Positions 17,058 to 24,605 of a DNA stretch of 26,647 bases are shown in pieces. Under the pieces are notes generated by a model. The model did not search any database, was not told the origin of the DNA, and was given only the letters and a program-made list of their open reading frames with translations. Made by a program: the position numbers and the translations under genes. The stretch's first letter is position 1. Each line of letters opens with the position of its first letter. Source of the stretch: CAIQJJ01 sp964606085 (GTDB lineage Bacteria > Chloroflexota > Anaerolineae > Anaerolineales > UBA4823); assembly GCA_964606085.1 (NCBI GenBank), contig CAZSFD010000073.1:1-26647 (forward strand), given 5' to 3'.

Positions 17058-19841
17058 ATGGTTGACATCCCCTCCCTCGAACATACCCACGACCTGCGCC
17101 TGCCCGCCTGGGGGCCATACACCAAAAAATACACCGGCATCTCGCACCTGCCCGATCTCGCCAGCGGACTGCGCTTCGATTTGAGCGTCTTCCCTGGTTA
17201 TTACCGCCGCCAGGTGATGGTGCCCAACGCCAAATGGGAATCGGGTTTTCACCCCTGGGAGGCCGCCTCCGACCTGACCTATTTTTCCTATCGCTACGAA
17301 ATCGAATGGAAAGATCAGGTTTATTGCGATGTGTCTTTCTCGGAGATGGGCGCGAACGCCCGCCTGATCCGCAGCGAATTTGTCAACCACACGGCCCAGC
17401 CGCAAAACCTGGTGCTGCACTACATGGCCTATCTCAACTTCCCGCCCGTACGCACCTACTCCGCCGAGGCCGTGCAGCCCTGCCGGGTCGTTCTGCCGCC
17501 GGGCGCGCTCTGGCTCGACAGCCTCGATTACGACGACCTGGGCTTTGCCATCGAACGTCCGCAGGATACGTTGGTTTACGATGGCATGTGGCGCGGCGAG
17601 AGTCGCGGCCACGGCTTCGTGGGCGGCACAGGCGTGGCCCAGGGTTTCGGGCGCGACGCCGGCGATTGGGCGCGCTACACCTTCAAGCTGGATGCGCCAA
17701 TAGCCGATGCCGTGCTGCTTATCCGCTACCGCGTCAGCGAAGGAGCGGTGAAGTTTGCATTCCGACCCTCACCCCAGCCCTCTCCCAAAGGGAGAGGTGG
17801 CAAGCGCCCTTCCCCCCTCGGGGGAAGGGCCGGGGATGAGGGTGAGGTGCTGTTCGATTCGGGAGATTTTACACTTGCGCAAATCCCCCTCGGCAACCTC
17901 CCCGCTGGCGACCACACGTTCACACTCACATCCCAGGGCGGCGCGGCCATCGAACTCGACGGCTTCGTCCTCGTTTCTGAGTCCCTCGTTTCTCAAGTCT
18001 CCTTCCCCTCCATCCCCTGGCAGCCCATCCCCGAAATCATCCCCGGCCCCACCCCCAACAGCCTGATCCTGCAATATGCGGATACATCCACCGTTTACGG
18101 CCTCACCTGGCTCGGTGACGATCCCTGGGAAGTGCGCCAATTCTTCCACGACGAACTCGACCGCTTCATGCGTTACTATGTGCAGGAACACGTCCAGCGC
18201 ATCCTGCGCGGCAATGGGCAGGGGCATTTCACCAACGCCTTCATGCGGCCCATTGAAGTGCTGCCGGGCAAGAGCCGCGTGCTGTATGGCATGGTCTGTT
18301 CGGGCAGCCTCGCTGAAGTAACCCAGGCGCTTGACATCCTCCCCTCGGAACACGCTGCACTCGACCTGATCTACCAACAAGCCAGGGCTAAGGTCGCCCG
18401 CCTGGAATCCACCGCTGCCGGCGACCGCTACCGCTTCAGTCAGGAAATCATGGCGACGACGCTGCTGACCAACGTGGTCTACCCCGTCTACACGCGGCGC
18501 AGCTTCATCCGCCACTACACGCCCGGCAAATGGTGGGACTGCCTCTACACCTGGGATTCGGGCTTCATCGCCCTCGGCCTGCTCGAACTCGACCTCGAAC
18601 GCGCCATTGACTGCCTCAACGCCTACACCACCCCGCCCGGTGACTCGCAGGCGGCATTCCTCCATCACGGCAGCATGGTTCCGGTGCAGCTTTTCGCCTT
18701 CCAGGAATTGTGGAACCGCACGCAAGACCGCGGCCTGCTCGAATACTTCTACCCGCGCTTCCGCCAGTTTTACCGCTTCTTCGCCGGGCGTTTGGGCAGT
18801 TCGACCACGCGGCGCATGAAATCAAATTTACTAAAGACCTGGGATTATTTCTACAACTCCGGCGGCTGGGACGATTACCCCCCGCAGGTTCACGTTCACC
18901 GCAACGCCCTCGAAGCCACCACCACCCCGGTCATCAGCACCTCCTACGGCATCCGCACCGCCAAGATTTTACAACAGGCCGCCCGCGCCCTCGGCCTGCC
19001 CGATGACGTGGCCGAATTCCAGGCCGATATTGACACCTGGCACAGCGCCCTCAACCAATATTCCTGGGATGGCGAAGCGGGTTACTTCGGCTATGTCTGC
19101 CACAGCCCGGAAGGCGAACCCCAGCACATTTTGCGCCACGAAGCCGGGCAGAACTACAACATGGGCTTCGATGGGGCCAGCCCGCTGATCGCTGGCGTGT
19201 GCAACGCCGAACAAGAACGCCTGATTATCGAGCGCCTGACCTCCACCGAACGCATGTGGACGCCGATTGGCCTGTGTACGGTGGATAAGACCGCTGCCTA
19301 CTACCGCGTGGACGGCTATTGGAATGGCGCGGTGTGGTTCCCGCACCAGTGGTTCTGCTGGCGTGCGCTGCTCGACCTGGGATACAGCGACTTTGCCGCT
19401 AAAATGGCCGCCACCGCTCTGGAAACGTGGAAGACCGAAGTGGACGCCTCGTATCACAGCTTCGAGCATTTCATCGTTCAATCGGGGCGCGGGGCGGGCT
19501 GGCATCAGTTTGGCGGGCTGTGTACGCCGGTGCTGTTGTGGTACGGCGCTTACCATCGCCCAGGCCGTCTGACCGTGGGCTACGAAGCCTGGATTCGCTT
19601 GCAGCACTTCAGCGACCACAACCGGCAACTGACTGCCGAACTCGAACTGACCGGCGCGGCGGGCCGCGATGTCACCGTCATTGCCGCCATGCAGCCCGGC
19701 CCGGCGTACCAGGCCACCTGGAACGGCCAGCCGGTGGCGTATCACGAGCGCTATCCCGGCGTGCTGGAGATTTCCGTGGGGCAAATTTCTAATTTGCCCG
19801 CCAACCAGGGCAAACTGGAAGTTTGCCCCACAACAGCATGA
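17058..19841 (+). CDS. GH63/MGH1-like (alpha/alpha)6-barrel glycoside hydrolase
   Basis: A 927-residue enzyme without a signal peptide, so probably cytoplasmic. The N-terminal beta-rich region (about 1-200) contains or abuts a CBM-like module (about 195-310: GDWARYTFKLDAP...LPAGDHTFTLT). The barrel (about 430-860) has motifs of the GH63/mannosylglycerate-hydrolase-like clan: YTWDSGFIALGLLEL (D500), GGWDDYPPQ (D605), GYWNGAVWFPHQWFCW (about 753-768) and SFEHFIVQSG (E803). D605 and E803 are candidate acid and base by analogy with GH63. Residues 237-264 are translated from an in-frame dispersed repeat, and the last 16 or so residues come from a second repeat. ATG 17058 is chosen over TTG 17043 because AAAAGG lies 6 bases upstream. 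Substrate unknown; the stop overlaps the next start (ATGA). Confidence 0.85.
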   Translation: MVDIPSLEHTHDLRLPAWGPYTKKYTGISHLPDLASGLRFDLSVFPGYYRRQVMVPNAKWESGFHPWEAASDLTYFSYRYEIEWKDQVYCDVSFSEMGANARLIRSEFVNHTAQPQNLVLHYMAYLNFPPVRTYSAEAVQPCRVVLPPGALWLDSLDYDDLGFAIERPQDTLVYDGMWRGESRGHGFVGGTGVAQGFGRDAGDWARYTFKLDAPIADAVLLIRYRVSEGAVKFAFRPSPQPSPKGRGGKRPSPLGGRAGDEGEVLFDSGDFTLAQIPLGNLPAGDHTFTLTSQGGAAIELDGFVLVSESLVSQVSFPSIPWQPIPEIIPGPTPNSLILQYADTSTVYGLTWLGDDPWEVRQFFHDELDRFMRYYVQEHVQRILRGNGQGHFTNAFMRPIEVLPGKSRVLYGMVCSGSLAEVTQALDILPSEHAALDLIYQQARAKVARLESTAAGDRYRFSQEIMATTLLTNVVYPVYTRRSFIRHYTPGKWWDCLYTWDSGFIALGLLELDLERAIDCLNAYTTPPGDSQAAFLHHGSMVPVQLFAFQELWNRTQDRGLLEYFYPRFRQFYRFFAGRLGSSTTRRMKSNLLKTWDYFYNSGGWDDYPPQVHVHRNALEATTTPVISTSYGIRTAKILQQAARALGLPDDVAEFQADIDTWHSALNQYSWDGEAGYFGYVCHSPEGEPQHILRHEAGQNYNMGFDGASPLIAGVCNAEQERLIIERLTSTERMWTPIGLCTVDKTAAYYRVDGYWNGAVWFPHQWFCWRALLDLGYSDFAAKMAATALETWKTEVDASYHSFEHFIVQSGRGAGWHQFGGLCTPVLLWYGAYHRPGRLTVGYEAWIRLQHFSDHNRQLTAELELTGAAGRDVTVIAAMQPGPAYQATWNGQPVAYHERYPGVLEISVGQISNLPANQGKLEVCPTTA
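17765..17848. repeat. In-frame dispersed inverted repeat inside the GH63-like gene
   Basis: About 84 bp starting ACCCTCACCCCAGCCC and ending GGGATGAGGGTGAGGT. It holds two internal stems: CTCTCCC with GGGAGAG, and CCTTCCCCC with GGGGGAAGG. The length is a multiple of three, and translation gives the low-complexity stretch RPSPQPSPKGRGG...AGDEG, unlike anything else in the protein. Similar elements are widespread as intergenic repeats; here the reading frame is kept. Confidence 0.8.
19776..19831. repeat. Double-palindrome repeat (GTGGGGCAAA ends) at the GH63-like/membrane-protein junction
   Basis: Outer 10-bp arms GTGGGGCAAA (19776-19785) and TTTGCCCCAC (19822-19831) enclose two small palindromes: GGGCAAATT with AATTTGCCC, and GGGCAAACT with AGTTTGCCC. 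It encodes the last residues of the glycosidase (QISNLPANQGKLEVCP) and ends 7 bp before the next start codon. Confidence 0.85.
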
Positions 19842-20245
19842 TCACCAACCTCCGCGTCTTCTTCATCTGGCTCATCTCCTTCGTCCTCACCGCCGTCATC
19901 CTGGCCCTCGGCTACCAGGTGGTGATCGGTTTCATCGCCAAACTCGGTTGGGATCGTTACGACGCCCGCTTCACCCACCTGCTGTATTACACGCTGGCGG
20001 GCATCGCCTGGCTGCTGGCTTTCATCCTGAACTACGACTATCTCAACCGCATGGCGCAAAAAGGCCGCCTGCTGTTCGCCACGCTGCGCACCATTGGCAC
20101 CGAACTCGCCATCATCGCCGCCATGCAGATCATCCTGACGCTGTACGGCGACTTCCCGGCAGATTGGCTCAATCTCGGCCTGATCCTGCTCGGCGGTGGG
20201 TTGGCAACGGCTATGCTTTACTTTACCCACACCAAAAAGACTTAA
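19838..20245 (+). CDS. Small multi-spanning membrane protein of unknown function
   Basis: A 135-residue hydrophobic protein with about four predicted membrane segments: residues about 6-28 (VFFIWLISFVLTAVILALGY), 48-66 (LLYYTLAGIAWLLAFIL), 84-104 (RTIGTELAIIAAMQIILTLY) and 112-131 (LNLGLILLGGGLATAMLYFT). There are no cysteines or recognisable catalytic motifs. ATG 19838 overlaps the TGA of the glycosidase gene (ATGA), implying translational coupling. Its TAA stop is at the left end of a long-stem repeat. I do not recognise the family. The pattern does not resemble a transporter subunit. Confidence 0.75.
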   Translation: MITNLRVFFIWLISFVLTAVILALGYQVVIGFIAKLGWDRYDARFTHLLYYTLAGIAWLLAFILNYDYLNRMAQKGRLLFATLRTIGTELAIIAAMQIILTLYGDFPADWLNLGLILLGGGLATAMLYFTHTKKT

Positions 20246-20313
20246 CCACGGAACACACGGAATACACGGAAAAAATCCATTTTCCTTCCGTGTATTCCGT
20301 GTGTTCCGTGGTG
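20244..20313. repeat. CCACGGAA-type long-stem repeat, copy 2 (perfect 26-bp arms)
   Basis: The arms ACCACGGAACACACGG... (20245-20270) and its exact reverse complement (20287-20312) form a perfect 26-bp stem around a 16-base spacer. The TAA stop of the membrane-protein gene (20243-20245) abuts it. It ends 26 bp before the next start, with the ribosome binding site AAGGAGAAG in between. Confidence 0.95.
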
Positions 20314-20338
20314 ATATATCTTCAAGGAGAAGAACATC

Positions 20339-22906
20339 ATGACCAACACCCTCGAATACCCCCTCGTAGACGGCTACATCCACAACTGGCTGGTGGCCGG
20401 GCCGATTGCCAGCGAAATAACCGACCTGGAACGCTTCAGCGGGCCTGATTTTTATAAGCTGCAAATTGCCCGGCATTACCACGACCCCGAACCGGGCATC
20501 CATGGCGAACCGGTTGAATTTGGCGAGTGGGTGAGTGGTGAGCACAAAGGCACCTGGAATTACGTACGCACCCTGCACGATCACTTCGTAGACCTTTCCG
20601 CCTTTTACCACATCACCCACTACCTGCGCGGCTGGGCCTACACCGAGGTCGTCAGCCCCAATGAGCAGCAGCTCGAATTCGTCCTGACCACCAACGGCCC
20701 GGCAGACGTGTGGATCAACGGCCAGCACGTCCACCGCCAGGAGCACTTCTATCACCAGATACCTAATCGCGTCAAATTCCAGGCCAACTTGCAGGCAGGC
20801 GTGAACCAGTTGATGGTGCGTATGGAAGAAGTGGCCGCCCGCGAATGCCCGTATGCGATGGCGCTGCAACTGGTCGGTTTTCAAGGCGCAGGCGAAAAAA
20901 CGGTGCGCATCCCCACGCTGGCGAAGGATACGCTGCGCCGCCTGAAGCTGGAACTGCTCTTCGAGGCCTGTTACATCCCGCAGGATGTCTACGCCCGCAA
21001 GGAAGAAGTCGTCGTCTATCTGCCGCCGGGGCCAGCCGCCAACACCGAGTTCAACATCCGCTGGCAGACCTCCACCGGGCGCATCTATGCCGAGGCCATG
21101 CGCGCCGGCATCAAAGACATGAAAGCCACGCAGCCGCTGGGCTTCCCCTTCCAGGTTCCCGACGGCCCCTACGAACTGCTCTTCATGCCCACCTTGCAGG
21201 AATATCACGAAGGCGGGCTGCGCATCACTCGCAAGCGCCAGTTTTACGCATCCACCAACACCTATTCCACCCAGCCCTACGGCACCTACGAAGAGCGCCG
21301 CCGCGAGGGCTTGCTGGATGCCGCCCGCCGCAAGGACAATGTCTTCAGCGAGATCGCCAAGATGGAGTTGGGCTACTGGCTCGACGTGGACGAGAAAGTG
21401 ATCCTCGACACGATAGATGGCATCAACCGCCGCCGCGATTGCTCCGATTTCTACCTGTGCGGCCTGTTGGGAATGCTCTACCGCTACGCCGATAAGGATA
21501 AATTCCCCGCCAACCTGCGCCAGCCGCTCGAAGACTGCGTGCTGAACTTCAAGTATTGGAATGATGAGCCCGGCGCAGACGCCATGTGCTACACCACCGA
21601 GAATCACAGCATTCTCTTCCACACCTGCGAGGTGCTGGCCGGGCAGCTTTACCCGGATCGCATTTTCACCAACGTCAACCAGCCGGGGACCTGGCACATC
21701 GAGAAGGGCGAACACCTGGCGCTGGCATGGATGCAGCAACGCGCCCGCAGCGGCTTCATCGAGTGGGATTCCAACACCTATTTCGAGGAAGATACCCTGG
21801 CCCTTTCCACCCTGGCCAGCCTGGCCAAAACCGATGCCATCTGGGAACTCGCCACGCTGATCCTCGACAAGATGTTCTTCACCATCGCCGTCAACTCCTT
21901 CCAGGGCGTGTTTGGCTCCACCCACGGGCGCAGCTACACCCCCTACATCAAAACCGGCTACCGCGAAGGCACCACCGGCGTGACGCGGCTGCTATGGGGG
22001 CAGGGCATCTTCAACGAACGCATTTTGGGCTTGGTGGCCCTGGCGTGTTCATCCTACGAGCTGCACCCCACCCTGGCCGCCATCGCCAATGACAAGCCCG
22101 AAGCCATGTGGAACAAGGAACAGCACACTGGCTATGAACAAGATTTCCGCAATTCCGGCTCAGCAGGCAGCGGCATCAACAAAGTGACCTACAAAACGCC
22201 CGATTTTATGCTCTGCTCGCTGCAAGATTGGCGGCCCGGCGAACCCGGCTACCAGCAGCACATCTGGCAGGCCACGCTCAGCCCGATGGTAACGGTCTTT
22301 ACCTCGCACCCGCCCTGCGCTTCGGAAGAAGGCTCGCACCGCCCCAACTACTGGCACGGCAACGTCATCTTGCCACGCGCCGCCCAGTGGAAAGACACGC
22401 TCATCGCCCTCTACAACTTCCCCGCCGACGATTGGATGGGCCTGACCCACGCCTACTTCCCCACCCACGGCATGGACCTGTTCAAAGTGGATGTGGGCTG
22501 GGCCTTCGGCAAGGTGGGCGATGGCTACATTGCGCTGGCCGCCGCCAACGGCCTCGACCTGCAAATGCGCGGCGACAACGCCTACCGCGACCTGCAATCG
22601 CCTGGCACGCCCAACATCTGGCTGTGCCAGATGGGCCGCTCCGCCCTGGATGGCACGTTCGAAGCGTTCATGGAAAAGGTGCTGGCGCTCCCGGTCAAGT
22701 TCGACGGACTGAACGTCAGCCTGACCAACCTGCGCGGCGAGCAGATTCAATTCGGTTGGGAAGGGCCGTTCATAGTCAATGGCGAGGAACAGCCCCTAAG
22801 CGGCTTCAAACACTACGACAACCCCTACTGCACCTGCGAACTCGGCGCGCCCGTGATGGAAATCACGCACGGCGATGGCACGCTGCGGCTGCTGTTCGAG
22901 GGATAA
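20339..22906 (+). CDS. Large (alpha/alpha)-toroid-like carbohydrate-active protein, uncharacterised
   Basis: An 855-residue protein with no signal peptide. The N-terminus (about 1-180) looks like a beta-sandwich, galactose-binding-like domain (WLVAGPI near residue 16; ADVWINGQHVHRQEH; GVNQLMVRMEEVA). Residues about 325-620 are helical with TENHSILFH (N422, H423), EVLAGQLYPDRIF and STHGRSYTPYI (H529, R531, Y533). The C-terminus (about 640-855) is again beta-rich. This helical-toroid plus beta-sandwich layout, with Asn/His/Tyr/Arg clusters, resembles polysaccharide lyases of the alginate/chondroitin lyase type, but I cannot assign a family. The same TC..L.GQL and HGR.Y.P.I signatures occur in the gene at 24606. 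AAGGAGAAG precedes ATG 20339. Lyase or hydrolase action on an imported oligosaccharide is inferred. Confidence 0.8.
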   Translation: MTNTLEYPLVDGYIHNWLVAGPIASEITDLERFSGPDFYKLQIARHYHDPEPGIHGEPVEFGEWVSGEHKGTWNYVRTLHDHFVDLSAFYHITHYLRGWAYTEVVSPNEQQLEFVLTTNGPADVWINGQHVHRQEHFYHQIPNRVKFQANLQAGVNQLMVRMEEVAARECPYAMALQLVGFQGAGEKTVRIPTLAKDTLRRLKLELLFEACYIPQDVYARKEEVVVYLPPGPAANTEFNIRWQTSTGRIYAEAMRAGIKDMKATQPLGFPFQVPDGPYELLFMPTLQEYHEGGLRITRKRQFYASTNTYSTQPYGTYEERRREGLLDAARRKDNVFSEIAKMELGYWLDVDEKVILDTIDGINRRRDCSDFYLCGLLGMLYRYADKDKFPANLRQPLEDCVLNFKYWNDEPGADAMCYTTENHSILFHTCEVLAGQLYPDRIFTNVNQPGTWHIEKGEHLALAWMQQRARSGFIEWDSNTYFEEDTLALSTLASLAKTDAIWELATLILDKMFFTIAVNSFQGVFGSTHGRSYTPYIKTGYREGTTGVTRLLWGQGIFNERILGLVALACSSYELHPTLAAIANDKPEAMWNKEQHTGYEQDFRNSGSAGSGINKVTYKTPDFMLCSLQDWRPGEPGYQQHIWQATLSPMVTVFTSHPPCASEEGSHRPNYWHGNVILPRAAQWKDTLIALYNFPADDWMGLTHAYFPTHGMDLFKVDVGWAFGKVGDGYIALAAANGLDLQMRGDNAYRDLQSPGTPNIWLCQMGRSALDGTFEAFMEKVLALPVKFDGLNVSLTNLRGEQIQFGWEGPFIVNGEEQPLSGFKHYDNPYCTCELGAPVMEITHGDGTLRLLFEG

Positions 22907-22917
22907 AAACCATGAGC

Positions 22918-22988
22918 AACCACGGAACACACAGAACACACGGAAAAAATCTGGTTTTCCTTCCGTGTATTCCGTGTGTTCCGTGGTT
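22918..22988. repeat. CCACGGAA-type long-stem repeat, copy 3 (before cupin gene)
   Basis: Begins AACCACGGAACACACAG and ends GTGTGTTCCGTGGTT, with an A/T-rich centre. It starts 12 bp after the toroid-like gene stop and ends 15 bp before the cupin start, with AAAAAGG between. Confidence 0.92.
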
Positions 22989-23003
22989 AAAAAGGATTAC
23001 CCA

Positions 23004-23312
23004 ATGAGCAACTTTACCCAGGTTCAAAAGAAAGGCATTGATGCCTGCTGGCTCGAATCGAGCCTCAACCCCGACCAACTGCATCTGCATATCACCGAAA
23101 TCCCGGCTGGCACACGCTCCCACCCGCCGCACACCCACGCCGGGGCTGAAGCCTTCTACGTCCTCGCAGGCAGCGGCCAGATCGAAACGGAAGACGACAT
23201 TATCCCCCTGCAAGCCAACCAGGCGATTATCCTCGATGCCAGCAAAGTCCACGGCCTGGTCAACACCGGCAGCGGGCCGATGAAGTACATCGTCATCATC
23301 ACCAAGCCATGA
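23004..23312 (+). CDS. Small single-domain cupin
   Basis: A 102-residue cupin_2-type beta-barrel. Motif 1 is HPPHTHAGAEAFYVLAGSG with putative metal ligands H43, H45 and E49; motif 2 (LDASKVHGLVNTGSG) supplies H83. All four usual metal ligands are present. Such small cupins in sugar operons act as isomerases, epimerases or sugar-binding factors. The pectin-pathway cupin KdgF, which linearises unsaturated uronates made by lyases, is a tempting parallel next to a PL22-like gene, but the sequence alone does not decide it. ATG 23004 follows AAAAAGG; longer in-frame starts would translate the repeat and are rejected. Confidence 0.87.
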   Translation: MSNFTQVQKKGIDACWLESSLNPDQLHLHITEIPAGTRSHPPHTHAGAEAFYVLAGSGQIETEDDIIPLQANQAIILDASKVHGLVNTGSGPMKYIVIITKP

Positions 23313-23318
23313 TTGTTT

Positions 23319-23395
23319 AACCACGGAATACACAGAACACACGGAAGGAAACTTTCCACGGCTGTTTTTCCGTGTATTCCGTGTGTTCCGTGGTT
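23319..23395. repeat. CCACGGAA-type long-stem repeat, copy 4 (before PL22-like gene)
   Basis: Starts AACCACGGAATACACAG six bases after the cupin stop and ends GTGTGTTCCGTGGTT 13 bp before the next start codon, with ACAAGG between. Its centre (GGAAGGAAACTTTCC...) differs from the other copies. Confidence 0.92.
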
Positions 23396-23408
23396 ACAAG
23401 GATTTCCC

Positions 23409-24527
23409 ATGCTCGATCTCGCCCATTCCCCCCTCTTCACCCCCTACACCAACCCCGAAAGCGGCGTCACCATCTACATCCTCACCCACAAGGTCGCGCC
23501 AGTGCAAGAAGGTTTCTACTTTGTCAACGAGCGCATGAGCGCCGACGAACGATACCTGTGGTTCTACTGCGCCTTTCCGCCCTCCGGCACCGCCGGGCAG
23601 GGACGCACGCTTGGCGTGGTAGATTTTCATACCGGCGAGGTGCGCCACTTCCCAGAAACGCAGTTCAACCACGCTTCGCCATTCATAGACACCGAAACCG
23701 GTGAAATATCTTGGTGCATGGGGGCAAGTATCTGGCGGCGTGGGCCGGGCGGAAAAGATGAAGTGGTGCGCATCAACTCGCTGCCGCCAGATCTGATCGG
23801 CAACCGCGTCGTCCACCGGCTGGCCACACACCTGACACTCTCCGCAAATGGAAAAGAGTTCTTCGTAGATGCCGAAATCGGCCTGCAATATGTCTTCGGC
23901 TCGCTACCCGTGGATGGCGGCGATTACCAGTTCTGGCATCGCTTCGACCGCAACTACAACCACGCCCAATTCAGCCCCACTGACCCCGATCTCGTCCTCT
24001 TCGCCCAGGAGAACCACCCCGATCAACTGACCGGCCTGCGCTTTGGCATCGAAGATCGCTTGTGGATCATCCGCCGCGGCGGGCAGCCCCGCCCACTGCT
24101 GCCCACGCCCACCCGCCTGACCCACGAGTGGTGGGACCCGGATGGCCGCCACGCCTGGTGCATCAAAGGCCGCGAGGGCGTCTGGCGCATTGATGTGGAA
24201 ACCGCCGAAGTGGAGCAAATCCCCTGGCAGGGTGGCACGTGGCACTCACACAGCAGCAAAGATGGCATGTACTTGATCGGCGATGCCAACCCCACCTTCT
24301 ACCGCGGCTGCCCATCCACCGTCAACTTCCTCAACCGCCACACCGGGCGCGAAGTACAGCTCGTCAGCAACCCCGAAATGCCCAACCACACCGGGGCCAA
24401 CTACCACATTGACCCCCACCCGCGCTTCACTGGCAACGAGCAATACGTCACCTTCACCACCACCCTGCGCGGTGAAGTAGACCTGGCCATCATCCCTACA
24501 CGGGACTTAATCGAGCGAACTTCTTGA
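23409..24527 (+). CDS. Oligogalacturonate lyase-like beta-propeller (PL22 family-like)
   Basis: A 372-residue protein without a signal peptide, close to the usual 380-390 of PL22 oligogalacturonate lyases, which are cytoplasmic seven-bladed propellers cleaving unsaturated digalacturonate. Propeller-type repeats and the family's histidine-rich positions are visible: NYNHAQFSPTDPD (H185), RLTHEWWDPDG (H239), TWHSHSSKDGMYLIGD (H279, H281) and NYHIDPHPRF (H333, H337). In PL22 such histidines bind the metal and act as base. ATG 23409 follows ACAAGG; an in-frame upstream start would translate the repeat. No other pectin-specific gene is present, so the substrate may be another uronate. A related non-lyase propeller cannot be excluded. 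Confidence 0.82.
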   Translation: MLDLAHSPLFTPYTNPESGVTIYILTHKVAPVQEGFYFVNERMSADERYLWFYCAFPPSGTAGQGRTLGVVDFHTGEVRHFPETQFNHASPFIDTETGEISWCMGASIWRRGPGGKDEVVRINSLPPDLIGNRVVHRLATHLTLSANGKEFFVDAEIGLQYVFGSLPVDGGDYQFWHRFDRNYNHAQFSPTDPDLVLFAQENHPDQLTGLRFGIEDRLWIIRRGGQPRPLLPTPTRLTHEWWDPDGRHAWCIKGREGVWRIDVETAEVEQIPWQGGTWHSHSSKDGMYLIGDANPTFYRGCPSTVNFLNRHTGREVQLVSNPEMPNHTGANYHIDPHPRFTGNEQYVTFTTTLRGEVDLAIIPTRDLIERTS

Positions 24528-24534
24528 ACCAATC

Positions 24535-24595
24535 AACCACGGAACACACGGAAGGAAAACCGGATTTTTCCGTGTATTCCGTGTGTTCCGTGGTT
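24535..24595. repeat. CCACGGAA-type long-stem repeat, copy 5 (before second toroid-like gene)
   Basis: The shortest copy, with left arm AACCACGGAACACACGGAA and right arm TTCCGTGTGTTCCGTGGTT. It ends 10 bp before the next start codon, and no clear ribosome binding site lies between. Confidence 0.92.
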
Positions 24596-24605
24596 AAACT
24601 CTCTT

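Noticed and set aside
19751..21925. A 724-residue open frame on the minus strand across three genes and a repeat.
   Set aside because: It spans a gene junction and a long-stem repeat, has no recognisable motifs, and opposes strongly supported plus-strand genes.
22875..23003. N-terminal extensions of the cupin (22875) and PL22-like (23313) frames reading NTRKK...SVYSVCSVV or NHGIHRTHG.
   Set aside because: These residues are translations of the long-stem repeat; ribosome binding sites after the repeat support the later starts.
16975..24595. The five long-stem repeats as a CRISPR array.
   Set aside because: Copies are inverted repeats separated by whole genes, not by uniform short spacers, and no cas genes are present.
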